DNA of 64,000 nt from Hyperoodon ampullatus (taxonomy: Eukaryota; Chordata; Mammalia; Artiodactyla; Ziphiidae), in assembly GCA_949752795.1 (NCBI GenBank), contig CATKHW010000390.1, positions 992,001 through 1,056,000 of the forward strand, given 5' to 3'. A model generated the notes under the pieces. It ran no database searches. It had not been told where the DNA came from and worked only from the letters and a program-made list of their open reading frames with translations. Shown here piece after piece: positions 13,751 through 27,345 of this stretch (position 1 is its first letter; the number at the start of each line of letters is the position of its first letter). Made by a program: the position numbers and the translations under genes.

Positions 13751-15172
13751 TACCTTGGGAAAACTGAAAATCAAAAAGACACAGCCACCCCAAAATTTAG
13801 GGCTGCACTGCTTACAAGGACCTCAACTTGGGTACACCTTAAATATCCCAGGAAATATAAAAATGGTTCAAAAAATTGTGGTACTTACGTACGATGGAAT
13901 ATCCCTCAGCCATGAAATCAATGTCATAAGACCAGTAGCAGCAAAATGGGTGGATTCAGGTACGATGATTCTAAGTGAAATAAGTCACAGAGAAAAAGAA
14001 ACTTATCATAAGATATCACTTATGAAGATCCTGTAAACATGGCTACACTTGAACTGAGTTAGGAAAGAGAACAGTGTCTCACATTTAGAAAACACTCTTA
14101 TGCCTGCTTAAGGGGGAAGGAGAGGTGGGGTGATGCATAAAACCAGAGTTTGATATAAGCAGAGGTACCGTTCCAAAAACCAACTATGGAATAGACAAGA
14201 CCTACACCTTCCTCAGTGAAAGGGACTCAAAACCCCATATTTCCCGCAGAGGAATATATCTGACTAGTAAGAATCTTAAAACCTATGTATTGATATGTCT
14301 CCGTAAGGGAATCAAGTGTGTCTAGACTGGGATAAATATGGCAGCGAGAATCAGCTCAAACCCACTATAAAAAGGAATTTCAAAAATAAAACAAAAAAAC
14401 TGGGAAATTCTTTACAATTCCTTCAGGGTCTCTGATGAAACCTGAAATGACCCTATCTACAATGACAGCTGGATGTGGCATAAGGCTGGACACTTGGGAC
14501 TGAGAGGATTGGTGAGATTGGGTGAGCAAATGCAGACCCTTTAAAGCAATAATGCATGGCACACATTCCATGGGTCCCAACTCTCCAGGTTGAAGGGAAT
14601 ATTACTACAGATATAACATGTACGGGAATCCTAGAGAACGGACACACTGTGAATATGAAAGGTTTCTAAAACTCAACGAATAGTCCCTCTCCTGGTGCTC
14701 CGGTTTGACTTTCCATCTGCTTTATTATCAACCTCCCAACTTGGAGAGACAGCCCCTTTAACCTCCTGGTTTGCCCAGGTTGCCAATTTGGCAGAGGATG
14801 AAAGGGAAGAGGGAGAACCAATGAGAGAGTAGCTGTTAGGCATTTGGACGGGCACATATCACTGTAATTTCCCGGCAGGAAGAAGAATTAACCAAAGTCT
14901 CAGCCCCCCACCGGGAACCAGTATAGGTCCTGAAGCAAAATTTTGGACCTGCGGTCAGCTCATCTAAAACGAGTTGAAAAATGGAGCTCAGGGGCACAGC
15001 AATTCACAAACTGGCCGAGTAATAAAGGACAACTATCGTCCAAAAATCTGTTGAGGGAAGGCAACGAGGCGGACTTGAAAGCGAAGCAGAATAGCAGGAA
15101 ACAGATTTCAAGAGGTACGTTGGAATCACTTTTAAAGCACCGGATGAGGGGCACAACTTCGGCAATGATGCA
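13434..15172 (+). repeat. Satellite monomer M8 (1,739 bp)
   Basis: Palindrome 13434-13507 has a single right-arm mismatch (ACACCC for ACGCCC). The ORF2 C-terminal relic frame is open at 13755-14036. From about 14.36 kb the sequence is almost the same as the end of M9, which marks a recent one-unit duplication. Confidence 0.95.
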
Positions 15173-16090
15173 CATGGCCAAAAAGGGCGTATGCGTTTTC
15201 TCCTGAATATATTCAGGAGAAAACGCATACGCCCTTTTTGGCCAAGCAAGCCATCGGGCAATGCAAATCTGCATTACAAAGAAGCATCACTTACCACCGG
15301 TAAAAAGGGACATCCACAAAATGTGTAAAAACCAGAAAGGCAAGACAGGCACTGGAGAACAGGGAGCCTTGTTATGCTGATGGGCGGATGTAAATTGCCA
15401 ACTGCCTCTCTGGAGGAGTACATTGTGTTCCCTAAAAGAAGTAAAGAACAGAGCTACAGAGCCAAGGACACTTCCAGTCTAAGGAATATACCTTTGGCAA
15501 ACTGAATATAAAAAAGACACAGCCACCCCAAAATTTAGGGCTGCACTGCTTACAAGGACCTCAACTTGGGTACACCTTAAATATCCCAGGAAATATAAAA
15601 ATGGTTCAAAAAATTGTGGTACTTACGTACGATGGAATATCCCTGAGCCATGAAATCAATGTCATAAGACCAGTAGCAGCAAAATGGGTGGATTCAGGTA
15701 CGATGATTCTAAGAGAAATAAGTCACACAGAAAAAGAAACTTATCATAAGATATCACTTATGAAGATCCTGTAAACATGGCTACACTTGAACTGAGTTAG
15801 GAGAGAGAACAGTGTCTCACATTTAGAAAACACTCTTATGCCTGCTTAAGGGGGAAGGAGAGGTGGGGTGATGCATAAAACCAGAGTTTGATATAAGCAC
15901 AGGTATCGTTCCAAAAACCAACTATGGAATAGACAAGACCTACACCTTCCTCAGTGAAAGGGACTCAAAACCCCTTATTTCCCGCAGAGGAATATATCTG
16001 ACTAGTAAGAATCTTAAAACCTATGTATTGATATGTCTCCGTAAGGGAATCAAGTGTGTCTAGACTGGCATAAACATGGCAGCGAGAATC
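14355..16090 (+). repeat. Recent one-unit duplication, copy A
   Basis: Near-identical to the following 16091-17830 stretch at a 1,738-bp shift, including private variants such as GGTTTGCCCAGG, CAAGCCATCGGG and GGTAAAAAGGG. One visible difference is AGAACGG near 14634 against AGAATGG near 16372. Breakpoints are placed by flanking variant changes (GGGATAAATATGG against GGCATAAACATGG) and are approximate. Confidence 0.8.
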
Positions 16091-16910
16091 AGCTCAAACC
16101 CACTATAAAAAGGAATTTCAAAAATAAAACAAAAAAACTGGGAAATTCTTTACAATTCCTTCAGGGTCTCTGATGAAACCTGAAATGACCCTATCTACAA
16201 TGACAGCTGGATGTGGCATAAGGCTGGACACTTGGGACTGAGAGGATTGGTGAGATTGGGTGAGCAAATGCAGACCCTTTAAAGCAATAATGCATGGCAC
16301 ACATTCCATGGGTCCCAACTCTCCAGGTTGAAGGGAATATTACTACAGATATAACATGTACGGGAATCCTAGAGAATGGACACACTGTGAATATGAAAGG
16401 TTTCTAAAACTCAACGAATAGTCCCTCTCCTGGTGCTCCGGTTTGACTTTCCATCTGCTTTATTATCAACCTCCCAACTTGGAGAGACAGCCCCTTTAAC
16501 CTCCTGGTTTGCCCAGGTTGCCAATTTGGCAGAGGATGAAAGGGAAGAGGGAGAACCAATGAGAGAGTAGCTGTTAGGCATTTGGACGGGCACATATCAC
16601 TGTAATTTCCCGGCAGGAAGAAGAATTAACCAAAGTCTCAGCCCCCCACCGGGAACCAGTATAGGTCCTGAAGCAAAATTTTGGACCTGCGGTCAGCTCA
16701 TCTAAAACGAGTTGAAAAATGGAGCTCAGGGGCACAGCAATTCACAAACTGGCCGAGTAATAAAGGACAACTATCGTCCAAAAATCTGTTGAGGGAAGGC
16801 AACGAGGCGGACTTGAAAGCGAAGCAGAATAGCAGGAAACAGATTTCAAGAGGTACGTTGGAATCACTTTTAAAGCACCGGATGAGGGGCACAACTTCGG
16901 CAATGATGCA
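15173..16910 (+). repeat. Satellite monomer M9 (1,738 bp)
   Basis: Palindrome 15173-15246 has one left-arm mismatch (CATGGCC). It carries the same private variants as M10: CAAGCCATCGGG, GGTAAAAAGGG, CTTTGGCAAACTG and AGGTATCGTTCC. The two units differ at only a few positions. It lacks one base in GGGCGGATG. Confidence 0.95.
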
Positions 16911-17830
16911 CATGGCCAAAAAGGGCGTATGCGTTTTCTCCTGAATATATTCAGGAGAAAACGCATACGCCCTTTTTGGCCAAGCAAGCCATCGGGCAAT
17001 GCAAATCTGCATTACAAAGAAGCATCACTTACCACCGGTAAAAAGGGACATCCACAAAATGTGTAAAAACCAGAAAGGCAAGACAGGCACTGGAGAACAG
17101 GGAGCCTTGTTATGCTGATGGGCGGATGTAAATTGCCAACTGCCTCTCTGGAGGAGTACATTGTGTTCCCTAAAAGAAGTAAAGAACAGAGCTACAGAGC
17201 CAAGGACACTTCCAGTCTAAGGAATATACCTTTGGCAAACTGAATATAAAAAAGACACAGCCACCCCAAAATTTAGGGCTGCACTGCTTACAAGGACCTC
17301 AACTTGGGTACACCTTAAATATCCCAGGAAATATAAAAATGGTTCAAAAAATTGTGGTACTTACGTACGATGGAATATCCCTGAGCCATGAAATCAATGT
17401 CATAAGACCAGTAGCAGCAAAATGGGTGGATTCAGGTACGATGATTCTAAGAGAAATAAGTCACACAGAAAAAGAAACTTATCATAAGATATCACTTATG
17501 AAGATCCTGTAAACATGGCTACACTTGAACTGAGTTAGGAGAGAGAACAGTGTCTCACATTTAGAAAACACTCTTATGCCTGCTTAAGGGGGAAGGAGAG
17601 GTGGGGTGATGCATAAAACCAGAGTTTTATATAAGCACAGGTATCGTTCCAAAAACCAACTATGGAATAGACAAGACCTACACCTTCCTCAGTGAAAGGG
17701 ACTCAAAACCCCTTATTTCCCGCAGAGGAATATATCTGACTAGTAAGAATCTTAAAACCTATGTATTGATATGTCTCCGTAAGGGAATCAAGTGTGTCTA
17801 GACTGGCATAAACATGGCAGCGAGAATCAG
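16091..17830 (+). repeat. Recent one-unit duplication, copy B
   Basis: Second copy of the preceding stretch. Identity stops before the A-rich tail, where this copy continues as AAAAACAAAAC and copy A's downstream continuation reads AAAAATAAAAC. GAGTTTTATATAAG near 17623 is private to this copy. Confidence 0.8.
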
Positions 17831-18648
17831 CTCAAACCCACTATAAAAAGGAATTTCAAAAACAAAACAAAAAAACTGGGAAATTCTTTAAAATTCCTTC
17901 AGGGTCTCTGATGAAACCTGGAATGACCCTATGTACAACGACAGCTGGATGTGGCATAAGGCTGGACACTTTGGCCTGAGAGGATTGGTGAGATTGGGTG
18001 AACAAATGCAGACCATTTAAAGCAATAATGCATGGCACACATTCCATGGGTACCAACTCTCCAGGTTGAAGGGAATATTACTACAGATATAACATGTACG
18101 GGAATCCTAGAGAACGGACACACTGTGAATACGAAAGGTTTCTAAAACTCAACGAATAGTCCCTCTCCTGGTGCTCCGGTTTGACTTTCCATCTGCTTTA
18201 TTATCAACCTCCCAACTTGGAGAGACAGCCCCTTTAACCTCCTGGTTGGCACAGGTTGCCAATTTGGCAGAGGATGAAAGGGAAGAGGGAGAACCAATGA
18301 GAGAGTAGCTGTTAGGCATTTGGACGGGCACATTTCACTGTAATTTGCCGGCAGGAAGAAGAATTAACCAAAGTCTCAGCCACCCACCGGGAATCAGTAT
18401 AGATCCTGAACCAAAATTTTGGACTTGCGGTCAGCTCACCAAAAACGAGTTGAAAAATGGAGCTCAGGGGCACAGCAATTCACAAACTGGCCGAGTAATA
18501 AAGGACAACTATCGTCCAAAAATCTGTTGAGGGAAGGCAATGAGGCGGACTTGAAAGCGAGGCAGAATAGCAGGAAACAGATTTCAAGAGGTACGTTGGA
18601 ATCGCCTTTAAAGCACAGGAAGAGGGGCACAACTTCGACAATGATGCA
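16911..18648 (+). repeat. Satellite monomer M10 (1,738 bp)
   Basis: Palindrome 16911-16984 has the same left-arm mismatch as M9 (CATGGCC). The L1 part is a near-copy of M9. After about 17.85 kb the sequence switches to the M4/M5 type (AATTCTTTAAAATTCC, GGGTACCAACTC, ACATTTCACTG), so the unit is a mosaic. Confidence 0.95.
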
Positions 18649-20387
18649 CTTGGCCAAAAAGGGCGTATGCATTTTCTCCTGAATATATTCAGGAGAAAAC
18701 GCATACGCCCTTTTTGGCCAAGCAAGCAAGTGGGCAATGCAAATCTGCACTACAAAGAAGTATCACTTCCCACCGGTCAAAAGGGACATCCACAAAATGT
18801 GTAAAAACCAGAAAGGCAAGACAGGCCCTGGAGAACAGGGAGCCTTGTTATGCTGATGGGCGGGATGTAAATTGCCAACTGCCTCTCTGGAGGAGTGCAT
18901 TGTGTTCCCTAAAACAAGTAAACAACAGAGCTACAGAGCCAAGGGCACTTCCAGTCTAGGGAATATACCTGGGAAAAACTGAAAATCAATAAGACACAGC
19001 TACCCCAAAATTTTGGGCTGCACTGCTTACAAGGACCTCAACTTGGGTACACCTTAAATATCCCAGGAAATATAAAAATGGTTCAAAAAATTGTGGTACT
19101 TACGTACGATGGAATATCCCTCAGCCATGAAATCAATGTCATAAGACCAGTAGCAGCAAAATGGGTGGATTCAGGTACGATGATTCTAAGTGAAATAAGT
19201 CACAGAGAAAAAGAAACTTATCATAGGTTATCACTTATGAAGATCCTGTAAACATGGCTACACTTGAACTGAGTTAGGAAAGAGAACAGTGTCTCACATT
19301 TAGAAAACACTCTTATGCCTGCTTAAGGGGGAAGGAGAGGTGGGGTGATGCATAAAACCAGAGTTTGATATAAGCACAGGTACCGTTCCAAAAACCAACT
19401 ATGGAATAGACAAGACCTACACCTTCCTCAGTGAAAGGGACTCAAAACCCCATATTTCCCACAGAGGAATATATCTGACTAGTAAGAATCTTAAAACCTA
19501 TGTATTGATATGTCTCCGTAAGGGAATCAAGTGTGTCTAGACTGGGATAAATATGGCAGCGAGAATCAGCTCAAACCCACTATGAAAAGGAATTTCAAAA
19601 ATAAAACAAAAAAACTGGGAAATTCTTTACAATTCCTTCAGGGTCTCTGATGAAACCTGAAATGACCCTATCTACAATGACAGCTGGATGTGGCATAAGG
19701 CTGGACACTTGGGACTGAGAGGATTGGTGAGATTGGGTGAGCAAATGCAGACCCTTTAAAGTAATAATGCATGGCACACATTCCATGGGTCCCAACTCTC
19801 CAGGTTGAAGGGCATATTACTACAGATATAACATGTATGGGAATCCTAGAGAACGGACACACTGTGAATACGAAAGGTTTCTAAAACTCAACGAATAGTC
19901 CCTCTCCTGGTGCTCCGGTTTGACTTTCCATCTGCTTTATTATCAACCTCCCAACTTGGAGAGACAGTCCCTTTAACCTCCTGGTTCGCACAGGTTGCCA
20001 ATATGGCAGAGGATGAAAAGGAAGAGGGAGAACCAATGAGAGAGTAGCTGTTAGGCATTTGGACGGGCACATATCACTGTAATTTCCCAGCAGGAAGAAG
20101 TATTAACCAAAGTCTCAGCCACCCACCGGGAATCAGTATAGATCCTGAACCAAAATTTTGAACTTGCGGTTAGCTCACCAAAAACGAGTTGAAAAATGGA
20201 GCTCAGGGGCACAGCAATTCACAAACTGGCCAAGTAATAAAGGACAACCATCGTCCAAAAATCTATTGAGGGAAGGCAACGAGGCGGACTTGAAAGCGAG
20301 GCAGAATAGCAGGAAACAGATTTCAAGAGGTACGTTGGAATCGCCTTTAAAGCACAGGAAGAGGGGCACAACTTCGACAATGATGCA
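18649..20387 (+). repeat. Satellite monomer M11 (1,739 bp)
   Basis: Palindrome 18649-18722 has the GTATGCATTTTC left-arm change seen in M5. The first part follows M5 (CATAGGTTATC near 19223). The distal part follows M6 (GGCATATTAC near 19811, GACAGTCCC near 19964). This points to a recombinant joining M5-like and M6-like sequence. Confidence 0.95.
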
Positions 20388-22440
20388 CTTGGCCAAAAAG
20401 GGCGTATGCGTTTTCTCCTGAATATATTCAGGAGAAAACGCATACGCCCATTTTGGCCAAGCAAGCAGGCGGGCAATGCAAATCTGCACTACAAAGAAGT
20501 ATCACTTCCCACCGGTCAAAAGGGATATCCACAAAATGTGTAAAAACCAGAAAGGCAAGACAGGCCCTGGAGAACACGGAGCCTTGTAATGCTGATGGGC
20601 GGGATGTAAACTGCCAACTCCCTCTCTGGAGGAGTGCATTGTGTTCCCTAAAACAAGTAAACAACAGAGCTACAGAGCCAAGGGCACTTCCAGTCTAGGG
20701 AATATACCTGGAAAAAACTGAAAATCAATAAGACAGAGCCACCCCAAAATTTAGGGCTGCACTGCTTACAATGACCTCAACTTGGGTACACCTTAAATAT
20801 CCCAGGAAATATAAAATTGGTTCAAAAAATTGTGGTACTTACGTACGATGGAATATCCCTCAGCCATGAAATCAATGTCATAAGACCAGTAGCAGCAAAA
20901 TTGGTTGATTCAGGTACGATGATTCTAAGTGAAATAAGTCACAGAGAAAAAGAAACTTATCATAAGTTATCACTTATGAAGATCCTGTAAACATGGCTAC
21001 ACTTGAACTGAGTTAGGAAAGAGAACAGTGTTTCACATTTAGAAAACACTCTTATGCCTGCTTAAGGGGGAAGGAGAGGTGGGGTGATGCATAAAACCAG
21101 AGTTTGATATAAGCACAGGTACCGTTCCAAAAACCAACTATGGAATAGACAAGACCTACACCTTCCTCAGTGAAAGGGACTCAAAACCCCATATTTCCCG
21201 CAGAGGAATATATCTGACTAGTAAGAATCTTAAAACCTATGTATTGATATGTGTCCGTAAGGGAATCAAGTGTGTCTAGACTGGGATAAATATGACAGCG
21301 AGAATCAGCTCAAACCCACTATAAAAAGGAATTTCAAAAATAAAACAAAAAAACTGGGAAATTCTTTACAATTCCTTCAGGGTCTCTGATGAAACCTGAA
21401 ATGACCCTATCTACAATGACAGCTGGATGTGGCATAAGGCTGGACACTTGGGACTGAGAGGATTGGTGAGATTGGGTGAGCAAATGCAGACCCTTTAAAG
21501 CAATAATGCATGGCACACATTCCATGGGTCCCTACACTACAGGTTGAAGGTAACATTACTACAGATATAACATGTACGGGAATCCTAGAGAACGGACACA
21601 CTGTGAATATGAAAGGTTTCTAAAACTCAACGAATAGTCCCTCTCCTGGTGCTCTGGTTTGACTTTCCATCTGCTTTATTATCAACCTCCCAACTTGGAG
21701 AGACAGCCCCTTTAACCTCCTGGTTCGCACAGGTTGCCAATTTGGCAGAGGATGAAAGGGAAGAGGGAGAACCAATGAGAGAGTAGCTGTTAGGCATTTG
21801 GACAGGCACATATCAGTGTAATTTCCCGGCAGGAAGAAGAATTACCAAAGTCTCAGCCACCCACCGGGAATTAGTATAGATCCTGAACCAAAATTTTGGA
21901 CTTGCGGTCAGCTCACCAAAAACGAGTTGAAAAATGGAGCTCAGGGGCACAGCAATTCACAAACTGGCCGAGTAATAAAGGACAACTATCGTCCAAAAAT
22001 CTGTTGAGGGAAGGCAACGAGGCGGACTTGAAAGCGAGGCAGAATAGCAGGAAACAGATTTCAAGAGGTACGTTGGAATCGCCTTTAAAGCACAGGAAGA
22101 GGGGCACAACTTCGACAATGATGCACTTGGCCAAAAAGGGCGTATGCGTTTTCTCCTGAATATATTCAGGAGAAAACGCATACGCCCTTTTTGGCCAAGC
22201 AAGCAAGCGGGCAATGCAAATCTGCACTACAAAGAAGTATCACTTCCCACCGGTCAAAAGGGACATCCACAAAATGTGTAAAAACCAGAAAGGCAAGACT
22301 GGTCCTGGAGAACAGGGAGCCTTGTTATGCTGATGGACGGGATGTAAATTGCCAACTGCCTCTCTGGAGGAGTGCATTGTGTTCCCTAAAACAAGTAAAC
22401 AACAGAGCTACAGAGCCAAGGGCACTTCCAGTCTAGGGAA
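19790..22440 (+). repeat. Block duplicated from 8,692 bp upstream, copy B
   Basis: Carries the same chain of private variants as copy A, including one in the palindrome right arm. After about 22.6 kb the two diverge (CACACAG here, CACAGAG in copy A). Confidence 0.8.
20388..22125 (+). repeat. Satellite monomer M12 (1,738 bp)
   Basis: Palindrome 20388-20461 has the right-arm mismatch CGCCCATTTTGG of M7. It shares the one-base loss in GAATTACCAAAG near 21840 and GTGTCCGTAAGG near 21252 with M7. A private change, AAATTGGTTGATTC, lies near 20899. Confidence 0.95.
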
Positions 22441-23864
22441 TATACCTTGGGAAAACTGAAAATCAAAAAGACACAGCCACCCCAAAATTTAGGGCTGCAC
22501 TGCTTACAAGGACCTCAACTTGGGTACACCTTAAATATCCCAGGAAATATAAAAATGGTTCAAAAAATTGTGGTACTTACGTACGATGGAATATCCCTCA
22601 GCCATGAAATCAATGTCATAAGACCAGTAGCAGCAAAATGGGTGGATTCAGGTACGATGATTCTAAGTGAAATAAGTCACACAGAAAAAGAAACTTATCA
22701 TAAGATATCACTTATGAAGATCCTGTAAACATGGCTACACTTGAACTGAGTTAGGAAAGAGAACAGTGTCTCACATTTAGAAAAAACCCTTATGCCTGCT
22801 TAAGGGGGAAGGAGAGGTGGGGTGATGCATAAAACCAGAGTTTGATATAAGCACAGGTACCGTTCCAAAAACCAACTATGGAATAGACAAGACCTACACC
22901 TTCCTCAGTGAAAGGGACTCAAAACCCCATATTTCCCACAGAGGAATATATCTGACTAGTAAGAATCTTAAAACCTATGTATTGATATGTCTCCGTAAGG
23001 GAATCAAGTGTGTCTAGACTGGGATAAATATGGCAGCGAGAATCAGCTCAAACCCACTATGAAAAGGAATTTCAAAAATAAAACAAAAAAACTGGGAAAT
23101 TCTTTACAATTCCTTCAGGGTCTCTGATGAAACCTGAAATGACCCTATCTACAATGACAGCTGGATGTGGCATAAGGCTGGACACTTGGGACTGAGAGGA
23201 TTGGTGAGATTGGGTGAGCAAATGCAGACCCTTTAAAGCAATAATGCATGGCACACATTCCATGGGTCCCAACTCTCCAGGTTGAAGGGAATATTACTAC
23301 AGATATAACATGTACGGGAATCCTAGAGAACGGACACACTGTGAATACGAAAGGTTTCTAAAACTCAACGAATAGTCCCTCTCCTGGTGCTCCGGTTTGA
23401 CTTTCCATCTGCTTTATTATCAACCTCCCAACTTGGAGAGACAGCCCCTTTAACCTCCTGGTTCGCACAGGTTGCCAATTTGGCAGAGGATGAAAGGGAA
23501 GAGGGAGAACCAATGAGAGAGTAGCTGTTAGGCATTTGGACGGGCACATATCACTGTAATTTCCCGGCAGGAAGAAGAATTAACCAAAGTCTCAGCCACC
23601 CACCGGGAATCAGTATAGATCCTGAACCAAAATTTTGGACTTGCGGTCAGCTCACCAAAAACGAGTTGAAAAATGGAGCTCAGGGGCACAGCAATTCACA
23701 AACTGGCCGAGTAATAAAGGACAACTATCGTCCAAAAATCTGTTGAGGGAAGGCAACGAGGCGGACTTGAAAGCGAGGCAGAATAGCAGGAAACAGATTT
23801 CCAGAGGTACGTTGGAATCGCCTTTAAAGCACAGGAAGAGGGGCACAACTTCGACAATGATGCA
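22126..23864 (+). repeat. Satellite monomer M13 (1,739 bp)
   Basis: Perfect palindrome at 22126-22199. The ORF2 C-terminal relic frame is open at 22447-22728. GACTGGTCCTGG near 22298 is shared with M14. A private change, AGAAAAAACCC, lies near 22780. Confidence 0.95.
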
Positions 23865-25608
23865 CTTGGCCAAAAAGGGCGTATGCGTTTTCTTCTGAAT
23901 ATATTCAGGAGAAAACGCATACGCCCTTTTTGGCCAAGCAAGCAAGCGGGCAATGCAAATCTCCACTACAAAGAAGTATCACTTCCCACCGTTCAAAAGG
24001 GACATCCACAAAATGTGTAAAAACCAGAAAGGCAAGACTGGTCCTGGAGAACAGGGAGCCTTGTTATGCTGATGGACGGGATGTAAATTGCCAACTGCCT
24101 CTCTGGAGGAGTGCATTTTGTTCCCTAAAACAAGTAAACAACAGAGCTACAGAGCCAAGGGCACTTCCAGTCTAGGGAATATACCTGGGAAAAACTGAAA
24201 ATCAATAAGACAGAGCCACCCCAAAATTTTGGGCTGCACTGCTTACAAGGACCTCAACTTGGGTACACCTTAAATATCCCAGGAAATATAAAAATGGTTC
24301 AAAAAATTGTGGTACTTACGTACGATGGAATATCCCTCAGCCATGAAATCAATGTCATAACACCAGTAGCAGCAAAATGGGTGGATTCAGGTACGATGAT
24401 TCTAAGTGAAATAAGTCACAGAGAAAAAGAAACTTATCATAAGATATCACTTATGAAGATCCTGTAAACATGGCTACACTTGAACTGAGTTAGGAAAGAG
24501 AACAGTGTCTCACATTTAGAAAACACTCTTATGCCTGCTTAAGGGGGAAGGAGAGGTGGGGTGATGCATAAAACCAGAGTTTGATATAAGCACAGGTACC
24601 GTTCCAAAAACCAACTATGGAGTAGACAAGACCTACACCTTCCTCAGTGAAAGGGACTCAAAACCCCATATTTCCTGCAGAGGAATATATCTGACTAGTA
24701 AAGTAAGAATCTTAAAACCTATGTATTGATATGTCTCCGTAAGGGAATCAAGTGTGTCTAGACTGGGATAAATATGGCAGCGAGAATCAGCTCAAACCCA
24801 CTATAAAAAGGAATTTCAAAAATAAAACAAAAAAACTGGGAAATTCTTTACAATTCCTTCAGGGTCTCTGATGAAACCTGAAATGACCCTATCTACACCG
24901 ACAGCTGGATGTGGCATAAGGCTGGACACTTTGGACTGAGAGGATTGGTGAGATTGCGTGAACAAATGCAGACCATTTAAAGCAATAATGCATGGCACAC
25001 ATTCCATGGGTCCCAACTCTCCAGGTTGAAGGGAATATTACTACAGTTATAACATGTACGGGAAACCTAGAGAACGGACACACTGTGAATACGAAAGGTT
25101 TCTAAAACTCAACGAATAGTCCCTCTCCTGGTGCTCCGGTTTGACTTTCCATCTGCTTTACTATCAACCTCCCAACTTGGAGAGACAGCCCCTTTAACCT
25201 CCTGGTTCGCACAGGTTGCCAATTTGGCAGAGGATGAAAAGGAAGAGGGAGAACCAATGAGAGAGTAGCTGTTAGGCATTTGGACGGGCACATATCACTG
25301 TAATTTCCTGGCAGGAAGAAGAATTAACCAAAGTCTCAGCCCCCCTCCGGGAACCACTATAGGTCCTGAACCAAAATTTTGGACTTGCGGTCAGCTCACC
25401 TAAAACGAGTTGAAAAATGGAGCTCAGGGGCACAGCAATTCACAAACTGGCCGAGTAATAAAGGACAACTATCGTCCAAATATCTGTTGAGGGAAGGCCA
25501 CGAGGCGGACTTGAAAGCGAGGCAGAAAAGCAGGAAACAGATTTTAAGAGGTACGTTGGAATCGCCTTTAAAGCACTGGAAGAGGGGCACAACTTCGACA
25601 ATGATGCA
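23865..25608 (+). repeat. Satellite monomer M14 (1,744 bp)
   Basis: Palindrome 23865-23938 has a mismatch next to the dyad (TCTTCTGAATA). The length is explained by a tandem AGTAA duplication at 24697-24706. This is the first instance of that variant; the next is in M21. Confidence 0.95.
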
Positions 25609-27345
25609 CTTGGCCAAAAAGGGCGTATGCGTTTTCTCCTGAATATATTCAGGAGAAAACGCATACGCCCCTTTTGGCCAAGCAAGCAAGCGGGCAATGC
25701 AAATCTGCACTACAAAGAAGTATCACTTCCCACCGGTCAAATGGGACATCCACAAAATGTGTAAAAACCAGAAAGGCAAGACAGGCCCTGGAGAACAGGG
25801 AGCCTTGTTATGCTGATGGGCGGGATGTAAATTGCCAACTGCCTCTCTGGAAGAGTGCATTGTGTTCCCTAAAACAAGTAAACAACAGAGCTACAGAGCC
25901 AAGGGCACTTCCAGTCTAGGGAATATACCTTGGGAAAACTGAAAATCAAAAAGACACAGCCACCCCAAAATTTAGGGCTGCACTGCTTACAAGGACCTCA
26001 ACTTGGGTACACCTTAAATATCCCAGGAAATATAAAAATGGTTCAAAAAATTGTGGTACTTACATACGATGGAATATCCCTCAGCCATGAAATCAATGTC
26101 ATAAGACCAGTAGCAGCAAAATGGGTGGATTCAGGTACGATGATTCTAAGTGAAATAAGTCACAGAGAAAAAGAAACTTATCATAAGATATCACTTATGA
26201 AGATCCTGTAAACATGGCTACACTTGAACTGAGTTAGGAAAGAGAACAGTGTCTCACATTTAGAAAACACTCTTATGCCTGCTTAAGGGGGAAGGAGAGG
26301 TGGGGTGATGCATAAAACCAGAGTTTGATATAAGCAGAGGTACCGTTCCAAAAACCAACTATGGAATAGGAAAGACCTACACCTTCCTCAGTGAAAGGGA
26401 CTCAAAACCCCATATTTCCCGCAGAGGAATATATCTGACTAGTAAGAATCTTAAAACCTATGTATTGATATGTCTCTGTAAGGGAACCAAGTGTGTCTAG
26501 ACTGGCATAAACATGGCAGCGAGAATCAGCTCAAACCCACTATAAAAAGGAATTTCAAAAACAATACAAAAAACTGGGAAATTCTTTACAATTCATTCAG
26601 AGTCTCTGATGAAACCTGGACTGACCCTATCTACAACGACAGCTGGATGTGGCATAAGGCGGGAAACTTGGACTGAGAGGATTGGTGAGATTGGGTGAAC
26701 AAATGCAGAACCTTTAAAGCATTAATGCATGGCAGCCATTCCATGGGTCCCAACTCTCCAGGTTGAAGGGAATATTACTACAGTTATAACATGTACGGGA
26801 AACCTAGAGAACGGACACACTGTGAATACGAAAGGTTTCTAAAACTCAACGAATAGTCCCTCTCCTGGTGCTCCGGTTTGACTTTCCACCTGCTTTACTA
26901 TCAACCTCCCAACTTGGAGAGACAGCCCCTTTAACCTCCTGGTTCGCACAGGTTGCCAATTTGGCAGAGGATGAAAGGGAAGAGGGAGAACCAATGAGAG
27001 AGTAGCTGTTAGGCATTTGGACGGGCACATATCACTCTAATTTCCCGGCAGGAAGAAGAATTAACCAAAGTCTCAGCCCCCCACCGGGAACCAGCATAGA
27101 TCCTGAACCAAAATTTTGGACCTGCGGTCAGCTCACTAAAAACGAGTTGAAAAATGGAGCTCAGGGGCACAGCAATTCACAAACTGGCCCAGTAATAAAG
27201 GACACCTATCGTCCAAAAATCTGTTGAGGGAAGGCAACGAGGTGGACTTGAAAGCGAAGCAGAATAGCAGGAAACAGATTTCAAGAGGTACGTTGGAATC
27301 ACCTTTAAAGCACCGGATGAGGGGCACAACTTCGGCAATGATGCA
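25609..27345 (+). repeat. Satellite monomer M15 (1,737 bp)
   Basis: Palindrome 25609-25682 has one right-arm mismatch (CGCCCCTTTTGG). The ORF2 relic frame is open at 25930-26211. Two single-base losses, ACAATACAAAAAACTGGG near 26562 and GCGGGAAACTTGGACTG near 26658, shorten it. It resembles M3. Confidence 0.95.
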
